From positions 1-14,367 of the forward strand of contig CAYGZA010000171.1 of NCBI GenBank assembly GCA_964354135.1: a DNA stretch of 14,367 bases, written 5' to 3'. This document shows, one piece after another, positions 1 through 6,654 of this stretch. The notes beneath the pieces are model-generated. The model saw only the letters and a list, made by a program, of their open reading frames with translations, ran no database searches and was not told where the DNA came from. The position numbers were made by a program, and so were the translations under genes. Origin of the DNA: CAYGZA01 sp964354135. Lineage in GTDB: Bacteria; Planctomycetota; Planctomycetia; Pirellulales; Thermoguttaceae. Each line of letters starts with the position of its first letter. The first letter of the stretch is position 1.

Positions 1-125
1 CTGCGGGCTGAACACGGGGTCGAAATCGCCAGCATCATCATGGGGCATTCATTGCCGCGACCGAAATCTACGCCGAGAAAAACATGATCGCTGCCGTGGA
101 AGCAATGGCGAAGTCGATGCAGGGT
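1..125 (+). pseudogene. Tyrosine recombinase (integrase) C-terminus, frameshifted and partial
   Basis: The window opens inside a phage-integrase/XerC-like reading frame. Frame 1 reads LRAEHGVEIASIIMGHS, the family's pattern of a helix followed by the Gly-His of the active site. The next family element, IAATEIYAEKN with the presumed nucleophilic tyrosine, lies in frame 3 starting at base 51, so the two halves are out of frame. Restoring at least one base near position 50 rejoins them; adding four would also give the usual nine-residue spacing from the histidine to the tyrosine. After the tyrosine a normal-looking tail helix runs to about base 125, then the frame continues without a family-like end. 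Inference: a decayed recombinase, or a sequencing error, cut off by the window edge. The catalytic Arg residues lie upstream and cannot be checked. TEIYAE fits XerC/phage-type enzymes better than integron integrases. Confidence 0.7.
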
Positions 126-134
126 TCACACCCG

Positions 135-530
135 TCAAATTACCGACAGGGTCGGATACCGTTTCCGGTAGAAGTGTCCCTTACGGCTTCGGAGAAGATA
201 ATCCAGCCAGTATCCCGGCAGCTCACCTTTCAGCAAGAACGCCGTCCTGACCGACTCGTCGCCGTATTCTTCCAGAACCCGCCTGACGAACCTGGGGCTA
301 ATCGCGGGTGAATCGAAGAATCCGCGGATGGCATCCTGCTCGTCCTCGCTCAAGCCTTCGCCCTTCTTCTTCAGCCCTGCAATCAGGGACGTGAAGTGCG
401 TCATGATCTCCGTGCCCTCGTCGGGGTTGAGGAACACGCCGAGACCATCTCTGTGCTCAAGCAGGTCTTCCGGAATCTTCATTTCCGGGCGACCCTTCTT
501 CAGTCCGTGCTTCTCGATGATCTCCTGCAC
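135..530 (-). CDS. Hypothetical protein, possibly the 3' half of a frameshifted gene
   Basis: I do not recognise the family. This is a 131-residue charged, soluble protein with no signal peptide or membrane segment. It starts at a GTG and opens VQEIIEKHGLKKGRPEMKI; it continues with a helix-rich middle (GLKKKGEGLSEDEQDAIRGF) and ends in a basic, aromatic tail. The composition is that of a real protein. An in-frame TAG lies only three codons before the GTG, and the adjacent minus-strand frame is open upstream from 775, so the present start may be an artefact of a frameshift near 530-540. It converges on the recombinase remnant. The function is unknown. Confidence 0.5.
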   Translation of the reverse strand: MQEIIEKHGLKKGRPEMKIPEDLLEHRDGLGVFLNPDEGTEIMTHFTSLIAGLKKKGEGLSEDEQDAIRGFFDSPAISPRFVRRVLEEYGDESVRTAFLLKGELPGYWLDYLLRSRKGHFYRKRYPTLSVI

Positions 531-775
531 CTCGTGCTACGGTCTCGACTCCCAGTGCCGACCGAGGCTTGCGCGTGGATGCCGAAATCGTCCGTTTCGG
601 GGAAGAGGCCGCCCGCAAGCAGGCCGAGATCGAGACCGGGCAAGAGGAAGTCCTCATGGCCGATGCCTCCGGTCAACCGGTGACGGTTGATCGCGGCCAA
701 TTGCGTTGCCTCGAGATACTCGATGGTGGCTTGGAGCAGGCGATTCGCTTTAGCCTTCTCAATGATCGCTACCAT
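531..775 (-). other. Ambiguous coding stretch, open on both strands in codon register
   Basis: On the minus strand an ATG at 775 opens a frame starting MVAIIEKAKANRLLQATIEY, which runs past 530 in a different frame from the 131-residue protein. This would fit the 5' half of one gene broken by a frameshift. On the plus strand the same triplet boundaries, read forward from a TTG at 569 or GTG at 575, give an equally protein-like charged sequence (VDAEIVRFGEEAARKQAEIE, later EEVLMADASGQPVTVDRGQ) that is open to about 950. Both readings have G or C at most third positions, so codon bias does not decide. I see no family on either strand. At most one reading is likely to be real. Confidence 0.3.
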
Positions 776-801
776 GGGCGCGGCTCCTCTTGGGAACTTG
801 A

Positions 802-885
802 CTTTGGGCTACCCTTGAAGAGGCCAATCCACGTCTCCTCAAACAGCTCGGTCCCGATTACACCCCGCTGGCGACCAAGGTTTAA
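802..885 (+). pseudogene. Short C-terminal remnant of an unknown protein
   Basis: Between an in-frame TGA (799-801) and a TAA (883-885) the plus strand reads LWATLEEANPRLLKQLGPDY followed by TPLATKV and the stop. This looks like the natural C-terminus of a cytoplasmic protein but has no start codon and no upstream body in frame. The parent family is not recognised. With the broken recombinase and split gene to its left, it marks this end of the window as decayed accessory DNA. Confidence 0.3.
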
Positions 886-948
886 TTCAGCAGCTCTTCT
901 GTTGCCGACTCGTCCAACACCTTTTTCGCGCAATGCGGCGTCTGTAGA

Positions 949-2088
949 ATGACTAGTCACCGCGGAAACATTGCCACCGTTTGCGTGCTCTTGACCGTGG
1001 ATGAGAAAGTGATCGTCATTACTGGAGCGGCCGGTTTTCTCGGCTCCGCGCTCACGGTGGAGCTGGCCCGCGACCACCGTGTCGTTGCGATCGATCGGCG
1101 TAAGCCGACCGATGCACTCCTTGCCGCTGCGCGGGGGACACAATGGCATCGGGTCGACATTGGGGAGCGCGAAGCCCTCGCCCGGGCTTTCCGTTGCACG
1201 AGGCGGTCCTTCGGTCGCCTGGACTTCGTGGTTCATTTCGCAGCCTTCTACCATTTCGGCAGGGACTGGAAGCCGGAGTACGACCGAACTAACCTTCAGG
1301 GAACGCTCCACGTGTTGCGATTGGCCCAAGAGAGCGGCGCGCGACGGGTGATCTTTGCCAGCAGCATCGCCGCCATGGAGCCGGCGCCACGGGGAGAAAT
1401 GCTTACCGAGCAAACCCCGACCTCGGAGTACATCCCCTACGCAGAATCCAAGTGTCTGGGCGAGAAGATGGTCCGAGACGCCTCGGGCCGTTTGCCGGGC
1501 GTGGTCTTGCGGATCGGCGGCGCCTTCAGCGACTGGTGCGAGCTCCCGCCGCTTTGCAGCCTGATCCGGCTCTGGGCCGGAAGATCGCCGTTTCGTCGTC
1601 TTCTGGTGGGAAAAGGGACAACCGGCATGCCGTACATTCATCGCGAGGACGTCGTCCGGATCGTGCGATCCTGCCTCGACGCTCACGAGGCGCTGGGTCC
1701 GTACGAGGTTTTCCTGGCTTCGCAGGAGGGGGCCGTCTTCCACAAGGAGCTTTTCGCCGCCATTGGCCGTGCGGACTCGGGGAGCGCGGCGCCGGCGCCG
1801 ATCTCCGTCTCGCCGCGGACGGCAACTCTCGGCCTGGGCTTGAGACGTGCGATCGGTTCTCTCACCGGCTGCGTGCCCTTTGAGCGCCCGTGGATGCTAA
1901 AGTACGTCGATCGCCCGTGGCTGGTGGACACGATTTACACGCGCCACAGGCTTGGATGGCGTTGCACGGAAGGCATGGGAATTCTGGACCGGCTGCCGGC
2001 GATTCTTGCCCACTTCAGGGGGAATCGTCGCACGTGGCTGGATCGCAACACGATCCGAAACCAGGGGCGGTACGCGTATTACGATTGA
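949..2088 (+). CDS. Extended SDR: NAD-dependent epimerase/dehydratase-like protein
   Basis: A 379-residue cytoplasmic oxidoreductase of the extended short-chain dehydrogenase family. Residues 21-32 form the first beta strand and the nucleotide-binding GAAGFLG loop; D49 and R50 follow the second strand. HFAA lies at 96-99, a conserved-type Asn at 115, the active-site serine region at 138-139, and the catalytic YAESK pair (Y164, K168). Family members oxidise, reduce or epimerise NDP-sugars, sterols or isoprenoid-type alcohols; the substrate is not evident. The start is uncertain: ATG 949 gives about 20 extra residues before the fold, whereas GTG 997 gives the more usual start close to the first strand. 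A TAGAAT at 945-950 resembles a -10 box and, if used, would rule out the 949 start; its -35 is poor. The next gene begins 113 bp after the stop on the same strand, or at a TTG overlapping the stop (2085), so co-transcription is likely. Confidence 0.85.
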   Translation: MTSHRGNIATVCVLLTVDEKVIVITGAAGFLGSALTVELARDHRVVAIDRRKPTDALLAAARGTQWHRVDIGEREALARAFRCTRRSFGRLDFVVHFAAFYHFGRDWKPEYDRTNLQGTLHVLRLAQESGARRVIFASSIAAMEPAPRGEMLTEQTPTSEYIPYAESKCLGEKMVRDASGRLPGVVLRIGGAFSDWCELPPLCSLIRLWAGRSPFRRLLVGKGTTGMPYIHREDVVRIVRSCLDAHEALGPYEVFLASQEGAVFHKELFAAIGRADSGSAAPAPISVSPRTATLGLGLRRAIGSLTGCVPFERPWMLKYVDRPWLVDTIYTRHRLGWRCTEGMGILDRLPAILAHFRGNRRTWLDRNTIRNQGRYAYYD

Positions 2089-2201
2089 ACCGCGGGCTTC
2101 CGCTGCCCGGCGCGCCCGATGCCGGCGGAGGCACGGTCGAGGAAGCGTTTCTTGCAAGGAGCGGGAAACTGGCTCACCTACCCGGAATCGGCGCGCAGCT
2201 C

Positions 2202-4217
2202 ATGCCCCTCCCAGACGGTGCTACCGTCGTCGTGGTGGGCGGAGGTCCGGCGGGGGCGCTTTTTGCGATGCGGGTCCTGAGGAGGGCCCGCGAGCTGGGC
2301 AAGAGGCTCGAGCTTCTCATTTTCGAGAAAAAACGGGAGGTCCACTTCTCCCAGCCCGCATCGCCGCTCGCCTTCCGCGAAGGCTGCAACTATTGCGCAG
2401 GGAGCATCTCTCCCCGACTGGGCGACGTTTTGAGGGAGAACGGCCTCATTCTGCCCGCAGAAATCGTCGAAGGGAAAGCGACGACCCTCACTGTGCATGG
2501 AGATTGGAAGAGTCTCGAGTTGCCGATCCCCGCCGGGCGAGACATGCTTTCCGTCTTCCGAGGCTCAAGGCCCAAGCAGCGTCCCGGCCGGCACGCGAAT
2601 TTCGACGCGTACCTGCTGGGCAAGGCGGCCGAAGAAGGGGCAAAGGTGATCACGGCCAAAGTTCGGGACGTACGCTACACCCCGGACGCCAAGCCCCTGG
2701 TCGGTTACCAGGTCACGACCGCCGCGGGAAGCAGGGATGAAACGATCGAAGCCGATTTCGTCGTGTTCGCTGGGGGCGTCAACTGCGCGCCGGGCATGGA
2801 TCTCGACTGCGATCGTCTCTTCCAGGCCCTTGCGGAGGTGATCCCGGGATTCCGTCCTCCCAAGGTTCGCAAATCGCTGATTTGCGAGATGGAGGCGGAC
2901 GCGGAGTTGCTTCGGTACATGAAGGGCGAGGTGCACTTTGCGCAATACGGCTCGAAGGACCTCCCCATCGAAATGTCTTCGCTGATTCGCAAGGGCCGAT
3001 GGATCACCGTCGTTTTGGTCGGCAAGAGCGTCGACCATGCCGATCCCTCCCAGCATCTGCACATCGTGAACAGCTTCCTGGAACTGCCGCACATCAGGCG
3101 GCTGCTTCCCAGGAGAGCGGCACTGACTCCAGTTTGCCTCTGCAACCCCAACATGACCGTGGGCGTCGCCCGGTATCCCTTCGGCCACCGGGTCGCTCTG
3201 GTGGGAGACATGGCCGTTTGCCGACTGTACAAGGACGGCATCTTCTCGGCATACGTCACGGCCTTGGCGCTGGCCGACTGCATTCTCGAGACCGGCGTCG
3301 ACCGAGCCAGCCTGAAAGCCCGCTACTGGCCGGCTGTCAAGAGACTGCAACGCGACAACCGGTTCGGCGCAGTGGTTTTCCTCTTGAATCGTCTGATGTT
3401 TTCCCGCCCGGTCTTGAGCAGGATCGTCTACCAGGCAGTTCTCACGGAAAGAAAGAGGAGACCCCGACCCAAACGCCGGTTGGCAAACGTGCTGTGGAGA
3501 ATCGCCAGCGGAGACGACACCTACCAGCGCATCTTGGCGTCCATGTTTCATCCGGCCACCGTCTGGTTGATCCTCGTAGGAGGCGTGCTGGTAACCATCC
3601 GCAACTACCTCACAGAACGCGTGTTCGGACTGAGCTGGGCGGGCTTCGGGCGATATCCCACGGGCGTTCCCAGGGAAGACGTAGAGAAAAAACGGCAGGA
3701 AATCACCGAAGTGCTCGGCATCAAGCCGCTGGGGCAATCGCCGCAATTCGAGCGGATGTACTCCATCCGAATCAAAGCCCGCGAGGCAAGAATCCTTGAT
3801 CAGTTGGGGAAATTCGGCGACCGCGACCGCCGATACTTCACGCCCCGGTTGGTCACGGTGCATCGGACCGCGGGCGATCCGAACGAAGTGGGCAGCACGA
3901 TCCAATACGACGTGTTCGTGCGATGGCTGTCGTTCCGCCTCGATCTGGAAAAGGTCATCGCAGGGCGCTACTTGCTCTACCGCGTTCGCGACGGTTTCGC
4001 TCGGGGCGGGATCCTTGCGTTCGACATCGAGAGGGAGGAAGAGGGAGGGTGCCTGCTGACGATCTACGTGGCGTTCGACTTCCCCAAGAGGAGCAATCCT
4101 TGGAAGAGGCTTGCCTGGTTCATGTTCCGGCTTGGCTTTCCTGCCTTCGCCCACGACGTCGTCTGGAATCATTCGCTCTGCCAGCTCAAGCATCTGGTGG
4201 AACTCGAGGACAAGTGA
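2202..4217 (+). CDS. FAD-dependent geranylgeranyl-reductase-like protein fused to SRPBCC-like domain
   Basis: A 671-residue protein. Residues 8-20 are a Rossmann FAD motif (VVVVGGGPAGALF). CNYCAG at 62-67 and SVFRG at 117-121 are typical of the geranylgeranyl-reductase branch of flavoproteins, and the second FAD motif lies around 328-350 (HRVALVGDMA then KDGIFSAY). Known relatives reduce isoprenoid double bonds or hydroxylate hydrophobic substrates. Residues about 450-465 are hydrophobic (PATVWLILVGGVLVTI) and may contact the membrane. Residues about 518-668 look like an SRPBCC/polyketide-cyclase fold: alternating strands and a long C-terminal helix, the type that holds hydrophobic ligands. 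I chose ATG 2202 because the FAD strand begins eight residues later; TTG 2085, overlapping the SDR stop, would add 39 residues with no visible motif. The preceding SDR suggests shared chemistry. The reductase call is sound, the SRPBCC call moderate, the substrate unknown. Confidence 0.85.
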   Translation: MPLPDGATVVVVGGGPAGALFAMRVLRRARELGKRLELLIFEKKREVHFSQPASPLAFREGCNYCAGSISPRLGDVLRENGLILPAEIVEGKATTLTVHGDWKSLELPIPAGRDMLSVFRGSRPKQRPGRHANFDAYLLGKAAEEGAKVITAKVRDVRYTPDAKPLVGYQVTTAAGSRDETIEADFVVFAGGVNCAPGMDLDCDRLFQALAEVIPGFRPPKVRKSLICEMEADAELLRYMKGEVHFAQYGSKDLPIEMSSLIRKGRWITVVLVGKSVDHADPSQHLHIVNSFLELPHIRRLLPRRAALTPVCLCNPNMTVGVARYPFGHRVALVGDMAVCRLYKDGIFSAYVTALALADCILETGVDRASLKARYWPAVKRLQRDNRFGAVVFLLNRLMFSRPVLSRIVYQAVLTERKRRPRPKRRLANVLWRIASGDDTYQRILASMFHPATVWLILVGGVLVTIRNYLTERVFGLSWAGFGRYPTGVPREDVEKKRQEITEVLGIKPLGQSPQFERMYSIRIKAREARILDQLGKFGDRDRRYFTPRLVTVHRTAGDPNEVGSTIQYDVFVRWLSFRLDLEKVIAGRYLLYRVRDGFARGGILAFDIEREEEGGCLLTIYVAFDFPKRSNPWKRLAWFMFRLGFPAFAHDVVWNHSLCQLKHLVELEDK

Positions 4218-4340
4218 CTCAAGATCACGTTGCGGTGCCTCCTTCGCCGGGGGCGCGGGCAAGAGCAACGGCCCCGCCCATAGTAAGACGGCGGCGTGCG
4301 GCCGAGGAGAGCGCCGGGTCGGGCCGAATCACAGAAGTGA

Positions 4341-4793
4341 CGTTCCTCTCCAACGTCAGATCAACCGACGAGCAATCGCTTCGATTGCCTTCATCCCGGA
4401 GCCAAAGCGGGCAATTGCCGGTTGGGCTCGGAGCGCGTGGCGAGCATCACCGACGGCACCACCTACACGCTGATGGTCGGCGAATACCACACGCGCACGC
4501 GCACCCGGCCGCGGACGTTATGGGCGTACACATACGCGTCGTACAACTCTTCCGATGCGACCCCGCAGGCCCGGACGCTGTTGCCCGACTTCGACGCCTG
4601 CGCAGCCCAGGGCGATGGCACCCTGGAATCGGAAAACCCGTGCAAGCGCGGCTGGGGGAGTTTTCATCCCGGGGGCTTCAACTTTTTGACCTGCGACGGC
4701 TCGGTACACTTTGTGAACCAGACGATTGACTTGGAGGTCTTTGGGAACATGGCGACGATCTGGGGCAACGAGCACGTCCGCAAGCCGTGGTAG
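4341..4793 (+). pseudogene. DUF1559 (prepilin-like) C-terminal fragment
   Basis: From about 4422 the frame reads LGSERVASITDGTTYTLMVG and later HPGGFNFLTCDGSVHFVNQ, the H-x9-DG C-terminal signature of the DUF1559 family, which is greatly expanded in planctomycetes. Full members are around 300 residues and begin with a type IV pilin-like N-terminal methylation motif; here only about the last 125 residues are recognisable. The frame is open back to 4341 but shows neither a start with a prepilin leader nor the family's middle region, so this is a 5'-truncated copy. The 120 bp between the flavoprotein stop and 4341 shows no recognisable coding. Truncation may reflect recombination between the many copies in such genomes (inference). 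Confidence 0.7.
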
Positions 4794-4801
4794 AGGTTCA
4801 C

Positions 4802-4880
4802 CACGGAGGCACGGAGGGCACGGAGGAGGGATGAACGATGAAGGATGAAGAATAACGGGTTGGGGCCAGGGGTCAGGGAT
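4802..4880. repeat. Intergenic word repeats (9-mers and heptamers)
   Basis: Three kinds of short degenerate tandem units lie end to end. Units of about nine bases built on cacggaggg occupy 4802-4826, three heptamers of the gatgaa(c/g) type occupy 4830-4850, and gggccag/gggtcag units occupy 4863-4877. They resemble the heptameric short tandem repeats described from cyanobacterial intergenic DNA. The annotated ATG of the next gene (4845) falls inside the third gatgaag unit. Confidence 0.6.
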
Positions 4881-5552
4881 TCGAGGCGCTGGGTCGTGCA
4901 GCAAGTGACGGAGAGGCACGCGTCGAGGTGGGAGAAGCTGGCGGTTGCGGCGCTCCTGTTGACCCACGCCGGGCTCTTGGCGTGGGGGGCTTGGCGGCAC
5001 AGCCCCGCGTTCGATGAGGTGGCGTATCTGCCGGCGGGGATCAGCCACTGGGAGTTCGGACGCTTCGACCTGTACTGCGGCAACCCGCCCTTGGTCCGTA
5101 TGGTGGCGGCGTTGCCGGTGCTTGCGGCCGGGGCGGAGACCGACTGGTCCCGCTATTCCGATCGCGCGGAGTACGCCGTGGGGCGGAGCTTCATGGATGC
5201 CAACGGCCAGCGGTCGTTCTGGCTCTTCACGCTGGCCCGCTGGGCCTGCATTCCGTTCAGCCTCCTGGGCGGTTACGTCTGCTTCCGCTGGGCCCGCGAG
5301 CTTTACGGGGCCGGGGCCGGGCTAGCGGCGCTAGCGCTATGGTGTTTTTGCCCGAACATGATCGGCAACGGCCAATTGATGACGCCGGACATGGGGGCGA
5401 CGGCCTTGGGCTTCCTCACAAGCCTGGGGTACGACGTGTTCGTCCTCCGCGATCTGACGGAGAAGACCCTCCTGTTGCTGCAATTCTCTTTGAACGCGGG
5501 GATGTTCGCCCTCCTGGCGGACATGATCAACAAACGCGGAAACCCTTCCTGA
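4845..5552 (+). CDS. Truncated GT39/ArnT-like membrane glycosyltransferase with unrelated tail
   Basis: The first 190 residues match the N-terminal part of membrane glycosyltransferases that use polyprenyl-phosphate sugars: a transmembrane segment at about 31-49, then HSPAFDEVAYLPAG with the acidic pair D57-E58 in the first outer loop, then a loop containing NPPLVRM, and further hydrophobic segments at about 126-145 and 155-170. TPDMGATALG at 180-189 also fits. Full-length members have 450-600 residues and many more membrane spans. Here the match stops at about residue 189 and a different 46-residue tail follows (FLTSLGYDVFVLRDLTEKTL, then a hydrophobic stretch and NKRGNPS). This is probably a head joined to foreign DNA and unlikely to be active. 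The ATG lies within repeat DNA; GTG 4896 or 4905 may be the true start. Confidence 0.55.
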   Translation: MKNNGLGPGVRDSRRWVVQQVTERHASRWEKLAVAALLLTHAGLLAWGAWRHSPAFDEVAYLPAGISHWEFGRFDLYCGNPPLVRMVAALPVLAAGAETDWSRYSDRAEYAVGRSFMDANGQRSFWLFTLARWACIPFSLLGGYVCFRWARELYGAGAGLAALALWCFCPNMIGNGQLMTPDMGATALGFLTSLGYDVFVLRDLTEKTLLLLQFSLNAGMFALLADMINKRGNPS

Positions 5553-5559
5553 GGTGCAT

Positions 5560-5607
5560 GGGGCCGCGGCCCCGGACTGTGCGGAACCGTCGGAGGCCCG
5601 TGGCCTC
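5560..5607. terminator. Paired hairpins between convergent genes
   Basis: A perfect 14-base palindrome GGGGCCGCGGCCCC (5560-5573) is followed by GAGGCC-CGT-GGCCTC (5593-5607), the latter overlapping the stop codon of the minus-strand ThuA-like gene. They sit where two genes converge, as expected for transcription stops. Neither has a clear T-tract, so they may instead be RNA-end stabilisers. Confidence 0.35.
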
Positions 5608-6475
5608 AATTGGTCATCTGGATTGCCTTGGGCGTGACGCGGTCGATGTTCGCCGGCACGTCGGCTTCGACGTGGCCGAGCACCCAGGAGAGGCCGCCGA
5701 GCGCGATCTGCTGGAAGGTCGGGTTGGTCCAGACGTCTTCGCGGTGGCCCATCGAGGTGTAGAAGACGCGGCCCTTCCCGTGCCGCCGGGCCCACGTGGC
5801 CGGGAAGGGCGGCCGCTGGTAGCAGGCGTCCGTCATGCCCGCGGTCTCCTGCACCAGGATCACGTGCAGGTCCTTGGCGAAGTTGTTCATCGCGTACCAC
5901 TCCTCCAGCATCCGGAACGAGCTGCCCAGCCCCTCGACGCCAGGGAACTTCGGCGACGTGATCTTCATCGTGGCTTCCTGCTGGTTCCCGTGCGTGACGA
6001 ACTCACCCCCGAGCATGGCGACGTACGGGCTGATCTTCCCCGCCTGGGAATGGAACGAGTCGTTGGCCGCGTGGAAGGCGATGAATCCCTTGCCGGCCGC
6101 AACGGCCTCCAGGAAACGCTCCTTGCCGCGCTGGGTCATGGGCGGCTCGTCGCGGTCGGCGATCGGCTTGGTCAGGTCCGCGGAGGTGTAGAAGGCGATC
6201 GCGTCGAACTGGTCGAGGTCGCCGTCGAAGACCCGGCCGTCCTTGGTGCAGACGACTTCCAGGTTGCGCTTCTTGCACATCTCGGTCAGCACCTTCTCCG
6301 AGTGGCTCAGGTTGCCGCCGTCGCGATGGACGACCGAGTGCTCGAACCCGGCGCTGCGGGTGAAGTAGAGGATCTTCTTTTTCTTGTCGTCCGCGGCAGG
6401 GACCCAGCGGAGCGGGAAGGCAGACAATCCCGTCATCGCGGCACCGGTAGCCAGCAACATCTCGCGGCGTCTCAT
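5606..6475 (-). CDS. ThuA-like domain protein, Tat-type signal
   Basis: A 289-residue protein of the ThuA-like family, which has a class-I glutamine-amidotransferase-like fold and is common in planctomycetes beside sugar genes; its reaction is not firmly established. The N-terminus MRRREMLLATGAAMTGLSAF looks like a twin-arginine signal, so the protein is probably periplasmic. Family features seen: KILYFTRSAGFEH at 34-46, GFIAFHAANDSFHS at 130-143, EEWYAM at 191-196, and GKGRVFYTSMGH at 233-244 near the end of the domain. The start is supported by GGAGG at 6484-6488, eight bases before the ATG. A good promoter candidate lies at 6545-6573. It runs in the same direction as the upstream ApbE gene with a 179-bp gap, so it may be independently expressed. 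Confidence 0.85.
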   Translation of the reverse strand: MRRREMLLATGAAMTGLSAFPLRWVPAADDKKKKILYFTRSAGFEHSVVHRDGGNLSHSEKVLTEMCKKRNLEVVCTKDGRVFDGDLDQFDAIAFYTSADLTKPIADRDEPPMTQRGKERFLEAVAAGKGFIAFHAANDSFHSQAGKISPYVAMLGGEFVTHGNQQEATMKITSPKFPGVEGLGSSFRMLEEWYAMNNFAKDLHVILVQETAGMTDACYQRPPFPATWARRHGKGRVFYTSMGHREDVWTNPTFQQIALGGLSWVLGHVEADVPANIDRVTPKAIQMTN

Positions 6476-6544
6476 GGCTCTAACCTCCGTACGTTTGGGG
6501 AGAACTCTCGGCAATGGAAGATCGGCGTCGGGATCCACGCCGTC

Positions 6545-6573
6545 AGCATAGTGCGTCCCCGGTCGGCTGCCAA
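6545..6573 (-). promoter_or_regulatory. Sigma70-type promoter for the ThuA-like gene
   Basis: Read on the minus strand, TTGGCA (6568-6573; five of six to TTGACA) and TATGCT (6545-6550; four of six to TATAAT) are separated by exactly 17 bases. Transcription would start near 6538, leaving a leader of about 60 bases before the ATG at 6475. It lies in the gap between the ApbE-type and ThuA-like genes. Confidence 0.45.
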
Positions 6574-6654
6574 GTCGGTGCGGCGAACTGACGCGGCACG
6601 GCCGAGACGCCCGTGACATCCTGGTGCAAACACACACGTGTCGGACCAGTGACC

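Noticed and set aside
1..125. Integron integrase (intI) as partner of the attC-like site
   Set aside because: The tail TEIYAEKN fits XerC/phage-type recombinases better, and it lies 14 kb away; no IntI-specific region is visible.
769..1743. 324-residue minus-strand open frame
   Set aside because: Antisense shadow of the SDR gene; no domain features.
1890..2201. Longer N-terminus for the flavoprotein
   Set aside because: It would overlap 199 bp of the SDR gene and adds no motif; the FAD strand begins right after ATG 2202.
2565..4268. 567-residue minus-strand open frame
   Set aside because: It lies exactly opposite the flavoprotein, whose motifs are unmistakable; the antisense product is rich in His, Gln, Arg and Pro with no family features.
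5339..6616. 425-residue plus-strand open frame
   Set aside because: Opposite the ThuA-like gene, low-quality composition, no recognisable domain.
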